Below, piece after piece: positions 57,862-64,000 of a stretch of 64,000 bases of DNA. Under the pieces are notes generated by a model. It did no database searches and was not told the DNA's origin. It was given only the letters and a program-made list of their open reading frames with translations. The number at the start of each line of letters is the position of its first letter. Position 1 is the first letter of the stretch. The stretch is from Coleophoma eucalyptorum (lineage: Eukaryota > Ascomycota > Leotiomycetes > Helotiales > Dermateaceae). The stretch is taken from contig JALRME010000069.1 in NCBI GenBank assembly GCA_026120035.1, forward strand, positions 1-64,000. Direction: 5' to 3'. Both the position numbers and the translations under genes were made by a program.

Positions 57862-59640
57862 TATGGAGACAAGTTATTTTCTGAATCTTTTGGACCTTAC
57901 TTAATGCTACCTAACCCTGTCAATAATTTAATCTCGAATTCTATGAATTAATCAATTTATCTATCCATCTATCAATCAACATTTTCTGTGTACTCTAAAT
58001 TCAACACTATAAGAAATGACTTGTAAATTTTAGGCCTACTATACAGCAACCTAGTATCTATTATGGACCATTCACATAAGTAGTAATGCTACCGAGACGC
58101 TTTTGCTGGCTGAAAATGCCTTTAGATGAAAACTGTTGCTCTTTGAGCAAAATAATAAGAAAACGCTTATACTTTTCAATGTAGGCTACTCTATCATCCT
58201 CATTTATAAGGACATATCGCAGAGGCGTAACAGAAGCGCAATCTAAAAGATACAGAAGCTTTTGAAACCCAAGGTTGAATCATAAAGTACGGTACATTAC
58301 TGTCATCTCGAGACATTGGAAAGAGATCGAGGAGGTATGAAAAGGAGAAGGAATGAATGAGACCATCGGGTATAGTATAGCTCAAACCTACCTCCCTATG
58401 TCGATGTCCTCTGGCTCCAAGGAAACATAGGTAGTAGAGCCAAAACTCATGATTATGATCTTAATCAGACGTAAATACGATCAGAAGCTAGCAGCTTCCA
58501 CAGCATAGCAATCAAAGCTCGTATCTAACAGTACAGAGAAAACAATGCTCATTATTGAAATTTTAGCAATTCAAGTTTGTTCAGCAGAATGACTAGAGTT
58601 ATATGATAACAATTTCTCAGTGCAAAGTATGTGTCAAAAACAGCTCAATATTAGTCTCCGGTTCGATGAGTATCTATAGTCAAGTATTCAAGCTTAGTGT
58701 TCAAAAGAGTAGAGCCATTTCCGCCATGTCTCCGAGAGCCCCGTTTAGTTTCTAGCTATGTGCGATCCAAGACAGCGCCCTTAAAGTACATTTATCTTAG
58801 ACCTTTAGCTACAATTCATTCTTTTCTGGCCTCTACCTGCTAGCTGGGTATATAACTATTCCTCTATGCCTTGTCACCGATACAATACAACTATCTACCA
58901 CTACCACGTGACCAGACCATTCTGCTACCACATTAGCCTCGGCTAATGAAAGGGGTTACCTTCTTACCTACTTTGTGTATACACTAGAATATTACCTTAA
59001 TCGATGACGGCAGGCAAAGCTCTTGAAAAATAATCTTTATATAAATTCATACGGACTGTTTTGTTATTCATCTAAATTTCTCCACATGGCAATCTTTAAA
59101 TCAACCAAGTAAGTCTCAGCAATGAGGATGTACCTTGATTGTGGGGCCGCTGTCAGGCTCCACTGTAATAAATAACGTCGTCATAACAACCAGCCTCCCA
59201 CAAAAGACAAAAAATTATGACATGAAACAAAATACTAGCTGATTCCATAAGAACTACGTACGTACTGTAGAATAGTGTAAAACAAAGGGTATTACTACTA
59301 TGTGGTCATTTCGGATAGGTTAGCGACAGCTCCACCTCAGAAACAAAGATAATGTAGTCTTAGAACCTGATTACGACGCTTCCAAAAATCGAAGGCTGGG
59401 GAACACTCCGAGCTATGGTAAATTTGCAGCTTTAAAAGATAGGCTTAGCTGCCATATTTCCTATCACTCTTACTTGCATCTTTCATCACGCTACTTCTTT
59501 TTGAATTACTTAGCACTATATACTACTATACTTATGCTTTGTGGATTGGAAGCGTTTAAGATCAGGCCCTTTCCATTTGAGCGGCCTTTCTACTTGTCTT
59601 AAATTTCCCTCTTTTGACTTTTTATACATAATCCACCGAT
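57862..59640. other. Intergenic, no supported gene
   Basis: Terminator of the PKS and promoter of the GH16 gene. No further PKS-cluster gene is visible here. Confidence 0.5.
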
Positions 59641-60879
59641 ATGATCTTCACGAAAATAGTTGCGGCAGTTGCCGGGGCTCTGTTAGCTGGTCAAACGATT
59701 GCAACGTCAACCTGCGATCCTCTCGACAGCACATGTAAGTAAGTCTCTACCATGCTAAACTATCCAGGTCAGACACTAATTTTTTGCTTGCAGCATGCTC
59801 CGCAGATGAAGCTCTGGGCATGACAATCAATGTCGACTTCACTCAAGGCTCCGTGGACGCTTTTGATGAGTCCGGTAGTCCCACGTACAACTCCACTAAT
59901 GGCGTGACATTCACCATCAACGAGTCCGGCGACGCACCACAACTGGGCTCCATCTTCTATATTATGTTCGGCCGCGTTACTGCCTCTGTGAAGGCTGCAC
60001 CTGGAAATGGTGTTATCTCATCGGTAATCCTAGTATCAGACGACGGTGACGAGATCGACCTGGAGTGGGTGGGCTCCGATAATTCACACGTACAAACAAA
60101 TTACTTCGGCAAGGGACTAACGACATCGTGGGACCGAGGCCAATACAATACGGCCGCGGACTGCCAGGATGAATTTATCACCTACACGATGGATTGGACC
60201 AGCGAGCGTATCATTTGGATGGTTGGCAACACGGAGGTCCGGACGCTGTACGCGTCCGATGCCGAGTATACATCTGCTGGCGTGAGTGAGTATCCGCAGA
60301 CACCGATGCAGGTCAAGTTGGGGGCGTGGGCAGTTGATAATAGCAGTGCCGAGGGCACCATCGAGTGGGCAGACGGACCTGTAGACTGGAGTGACGCGCC
60401 GTTCCAGATGAGTGTTAAAAGTATCACTGTCACAGATTACAGCACTGGTTCGTCTTACAGTTATGGTGATACGTCGGGCAACTGGACGAGCATTACGAGC
60501 GACGGAGGGGAGATCAATGGGAATCTAGATAGTTCATCATCGCTAACAGTGACGGCGACTGCGGCGAGTGCAACGGGGACATATGCAAGTGTGCCGGCGG
60601 GAGGTATTGCATCAGTGACGGCAGTGAGTACTGCTACTGGTTTGCCAGCTGGGTGGGTTTTAATGTCGAATGGAAAGCTTAGGCGGTCAGGCTCGGCAAC
60701 TCTTAGTAAGTCTTTCAGGAACCTCTTGCTTTAACAGCAAGGTAAATAAGACCTGCAGGAGTACTAACTAGCTTCATATAGGCCCGCCTTGTGTCATCGT
60801 TCTTGCCAGCCAGCTCACAGTCACCTTTTTGGCTTTGTTCATCTCACTAAATGCTTTTAACGGTGGCTGGGGCTCTTGA
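59641..60879 (+). CDS. GPI-anchored Crh-like GH16 cell-wall transglycosylase
   Basis: Exons 59641-59734, 59794-60705 and 60782-60879 give 367 residues. A signal peptide (TKIVAAVAGALLAGQTIA) is followed by the Cys-containing start CDPLDST-SCSADEALG. The catalytic DEIDLEWVG motif has Glu118, Asp120 and Glu122, the E-x-D-x-E nucleophile and acid/base pair of GH16. The third exon, after a donor gtaagt and branch tactaac, adds a hydrophobic C-terminus (IVLASQLTVTFLALFISL), which with the preceding Ser/Thr-rich linker is a GPI-anchor signal; without splicing, the frame would end early at 60734. The Crh1/Utr2 family links chitin to beta-glucan in the fungal cell wall. Confidence 0.88.
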
Positions 60880-62444
60880 TCATCTTCTTTTGTTTGATGA
60901 ATTTGAAATGAAGAAGATAGCGGACCACTGTAAAGTGAGAAGCACGGTGCGGTAAGACCTTCGGCACCAACATGTCGTTAGGAAACCAATCAACATGATC
61001 TGGACGTGCGCTCGTAATTTCACGGGAAACCACACAGCTGGGCTAACCAGTTTGATATCTACCTCACAGTAGCACTATAGGTAGAGTTTGAGCGAGAATA
61101 AAACGCTCTTATTAAATTTAAAACTCGATTTGTAGAGATAGAGCCAGGGAGCTGCGGGTTATTGGACCGTTTTTTTACGGTAAAATCTTATTACTATAGG
61201 TTTCTTCATGGGATGGAGAAAATGATTATTTCAACTCAGAATACACCGAGGGCATTATCATAGGCTAAGCTTCAGATAATAGAAAGTATATAGTGGTCAG
61301 TTCTGGAGGCTAAAAGCTATTATAAAAATGTGTAAACGGGAACAGGTTATATATAAACACACCTTGGTTAAACCAGCCAGGGACCTATAAATAGAGACTA
61401 TGAGGCCCTCAGTAGTCTTTTAGTTGCCAGAAATAATATGAAAGAGAATTATAAAATGATCTCTGAGTGACGGAATATGCAAATATCTGAAAATATGGCT
61501 TGATATTAGTTGAAACATGATACAGTACAAATTCGACGATCGCTTTGATAGCCACACTGAAGTTATCACTTCTAATTATAATAGTAATATAAAGATATAA
61601 TGAGCTAGCATCAACATGAATAGATGTTATCAAAAAGCTTCTGGGCTGCGAATAACCATGAAATCAAGGCTTTTCATAACAAGCTGGCCCGGTATCAAAT
61701 AGAGAGAGATGGAGCTTAAGCTCAAATAATAACTTGCTTATCTACGTATTATTTTGTATATTTCTTACTCGCGGCCTAACTTACTGTACTGTAGTAGTGG
61801 TTGTGACGTCAAATGACATCCTGGATCTGGTTAGCTTATTACAAGTATTTCATTCTCAAATGCTTCGTGTCCCACAGCATCTTTCTGACATCATATTGGC
61901 TCGCTTTTTGCTCGTGACTTTGGATATCACCGCTATAGTGTGATTGGACACCCCAGAGTAGCTAGTTTATACTTTATTTTCCAGGGCTTTGGCTTCAGTT
62001 TTAACTCCAATCAATACATCCATTCCTCTCATCACTGCCACTGACAGTTAAATCTTGGCACATAAGCTTGCACCCTGCCTCGCATGTCTTGCGATGCCGC
62101 TAAGCTTGTCCAGAGTCACTAACATGGCAAATACCACCCAGGGCGAGTCCATCTATCACAATGGTTGACGTTAATACAGTCTTTGACATGAACGACATTG
62201 TGCCGTTTCGAATCTGGCAAGTGATTAGATGACAATTCGCTTTTTACGCTTCAAACTCCAGCCTCTTCAATTTTCTTTCGGTCCTTTAGTTTTCTCCAGA
62301 AACTCCATGTTTTCTCATTAAGGCCTATAAACATTCAGTTGCGAACCCGAGGAGAAATCAGCAAAGGATTATCTACCATAAGCTACCGTGTCCACAAAAC
62401 CTTGCGAAACAACCAAAAACTGAAATAAGTTAGTCTAAGATTGA
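60880..62444. other. Intergenic between GH16 gene and GPCR gene
   Basis: AT-rich. No protein-like frame, no visible repeat ends. It holds both convergent 3' ends. Confidence 0.5.
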
Positions 62445-63688
62445 TTATGACTTAGGTTTTAAATTAAGCTGGCCTACTTTGTCAATGGTGCCTACTACAA
62501 ATGGAGCACGTCTTCCAGTGGCTGTCTGGTATATACGAACAGCTGTTGGCATAGCCCATATTAACATATAGACCATTGGGTAAGTTAACATTCGGTAAGA
62601 AACCTGTGCTCCATAAATTAGAATTGCTTGTGGTCAATTGCCAGAAAATGCTCACTTTGTGTAATGTATGCGACTCCCCTATTCTTAAATGAACAGATCC
62701 ACGTAAGCTTCTACTTACTACATCATTAGATGCATCATCATCATCATCTGCTACTGAACTTCCAAATGTAGAGAGTATCGAGAACCGTTTCTTTGTCGGT
62801 GAAGTTGGTACTCCACCTGACTGTAGACTGGAAAGCGTGTTATCAAATGAGCTGAACCGTCGGTGCTCCATCTGCGATTTTCCGATAATGAGGAAGACTC
62901 TGATGTAGAGGCCAAGCATAATGATGATAATTATCCATCGAGGAATGTAATTTAGAAATAGACTAGTTCGATCGCTGCTGAGTGCGCACCCTGAATATGT
63001 TATGAAAATGTGGTCTAAACACAAGAACAGGAGTACTTACAAGAGCCTGTATCCTTATAGCCATAAATACCTAGTCCAACACTAGCCATGATGATAGATA
63101 CTGTCCAGGGAAGAGCCCATACTATTATTTTATGGTCTTCTATCCAAGATGACATACGCAAGTGGCCCCCTAGAACCAGATATGTACAAACGGCAATGAC
63201 CAGGACCCAATAGTCGGCTATCATAAAGTTAGGCGCGAGTTCAGTATGATAAATCATCCAAACGTACTTTGCACAATGAACAACTCCATTATAAAGCCAT
63301 TAAATTCGCAAAATCTTTTCTCTCTCGGTTTGCCAATATTCTTCCCTATCAGGTTCATTACCACTGCCGACAGGAAGTTGGCCGCCATCCAGAAGTCGCT
63401 CAAGGCAAGTCCTCTTTTGGAGTAAGCATAATGGAAGAAACTTATGGGGCTAAACCTCTAAGTCTTACAGAATAAGCTGGTGCCTAAAGCCTCGTAAATG
63501 CTTGAAAAGCTAGGTTTATCAGTACGAGAAGCAAAATACAGGTGGTCATAACAAACCCCAAAGCTTATAATTATCCATCCAGCACCAAGCAAGGAGAGCA
63601 CCGAGGCAACCATTATGACGATGCTCAAGATGTAAATTTGATGATTAGTTGTTGGTGCAGACAGCACTGCTTCATGGACGGCACCCAT
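62445..63688 (-). CDS. cAMP-receptor-like G-protein-coupled receptor
   Basis: The 3' exons are firm: 63217-63041, 62990-62656 and 62603-62445, with about 50-bp introns and matching phases. They encode TDYWVLVIAVCTYLVLGG, WALPWTVSIIMASVGLGIYG, NYIPRWIIIIIMLGLYIRVFLI, a long cytoplasmic loop (SPTKKRF, DDDDDA) and finally YRMLTYPMVYMLIWAMPTAV-RIYQTATG. The upstream exon (63268 onward) has ALSDFWMAANFLSAVVMN and a Cys-containing loop. The start at ATG 63688 gives a first helix IYILSIVIMVASVLSLLGAGWII. Seven helices fit the fungal/Dictyostelium cAMP-receptor-like class. The junction between the first helix and ALSDF is not resolved (stops between 63400 and 63540 require an intron there). It probably senses an external signal through a G protein; ligand unknown. 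Confidence 0.75.
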
Positions 63689-64000
63689 AATGAATTTTAT
63701 TGGCGAGTTGGATTCTGGACTAACGAAATACCTCTCGGTGAACTTGTTTTAGCATAGTGTCTTCTCGGCAATATTAGAATTAAAACATAGTCCTCATCAT
63801 ATAATGAGCCTAGAATTTTTCGTTCCAGTGAATTCAAGAAGAATACAAAACATAGTGTTACAGAGGCAGTAAATTATGAAAGGGTGGGATCCTGCCCAAA
63901 AGATAAATAGCCGCCAGCCTGATAAGTTTTAAAAGAAATGCAGATTCAAAAACGGATCTGGGGCCACTTCTCATCACAGCATGACAATAGTGCGGCTTTG
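63689..64000. other. Upstream region of the GPCR gene
   Basis: No coding frame seen to the window edge. Likely promoter. Confidence 0.45.

Noticed and set aside
1..64000. CRISPR arrays, rRNA or tRNA genes
   Set aside because: By eye no regularly spaced repeats or cloverleaf-like sequences were noticed; tRNAs cannot be fully excluded without a covariance search.

Overview
The window looks like nuclear DNA of a filamentous ascomycete (Pezizomycotina; the class cannot be fixed from this sequence alone). Genes are split by 45-80 bp GT-AG introns with CTAAC/CTGAC branch motifs. There is a Zn2Cys6 regulator, a highly reducing polyketide synthase, a Crh-type cell-wall GH16 enzyme, a class II-type peroxidase, a cAMP-receptor-like GPCR and a decayed Fot1/pogo-type transposon. 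Many broken genes carry CAR-to-TAR, CGA-to-TGA or TGG-to-TAG/TGA stops, the pattern expected from repeat-induced point mutation (RIP).

Layout. 1-4.9 kb: a poly-C tract, a broken MFS anion/cation symporter gene and gene-poor DNA. 4.9-10 kb: a large intact gene that joins a PrnB/indoleamine-dioxygenase-like heme domain, an FAD/NAD(P)H reductase, a cytochrome b5 and a long disordered tail. This is the most unusual protein here. 11-19 kb: an aldolase of the DapA family, a frameshifted membrane protein, a Dcr2-like phosphoesterase and a convergent Zn2Cys6 regulator. 19.7-27.3 kb: mostly decaying genes (NmrA-like protein, PaiB-like flavoprotein, transcription factor, and a head-to-head UbiD/UbiX pair that has lost both 5' halves) around one probably working alpha/beta hydrolase. 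28-36.3 kb: a secreted beta-trefoil lectin-like protein, a secreted heme peroxidase, a GNAT acetyltransferase and an ochratoxinase-like amidohydrolase. 36.8-45 kb: pseudogenes (ACC-synthase-like aminotransferase, carboxylesterase, beta-lactamase-like hydrolase) around a complete 1.85 kb transposon with terminal inverted repeats and a TA target duplication. 45.2-57.9 kb: an epimerase-like oxidoreductase, an FSH1/LovG-type hydrolase and, divergent from it, a six-exon highly reducing PKS; together a small candidate biosynthetic locus. 59.6-63.7 kb: a GPI-anchored GH16 transglycosylase and a GPCR.

How the genes may work together. The clearest functional group is PKS plus FSH1 hydrolase. The PKS has KS-AT-DH-ER-KR-ACP, no recognisable methyltransferase and no thioesterase, so a trans-acting hydrolase next door would explain product release. 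The UbiX/UbiD pair would have formed the prenyl-FMN decarboxylase system but is dead here. The PrnB-like fusion appears to carry its own electron supply, which predicts a self-sufficient heme oxygenase of unknown substrate. Intron positions were placed by hand from splice motifs and reading frame. Family names rest on recognised motifs, not on database searches.
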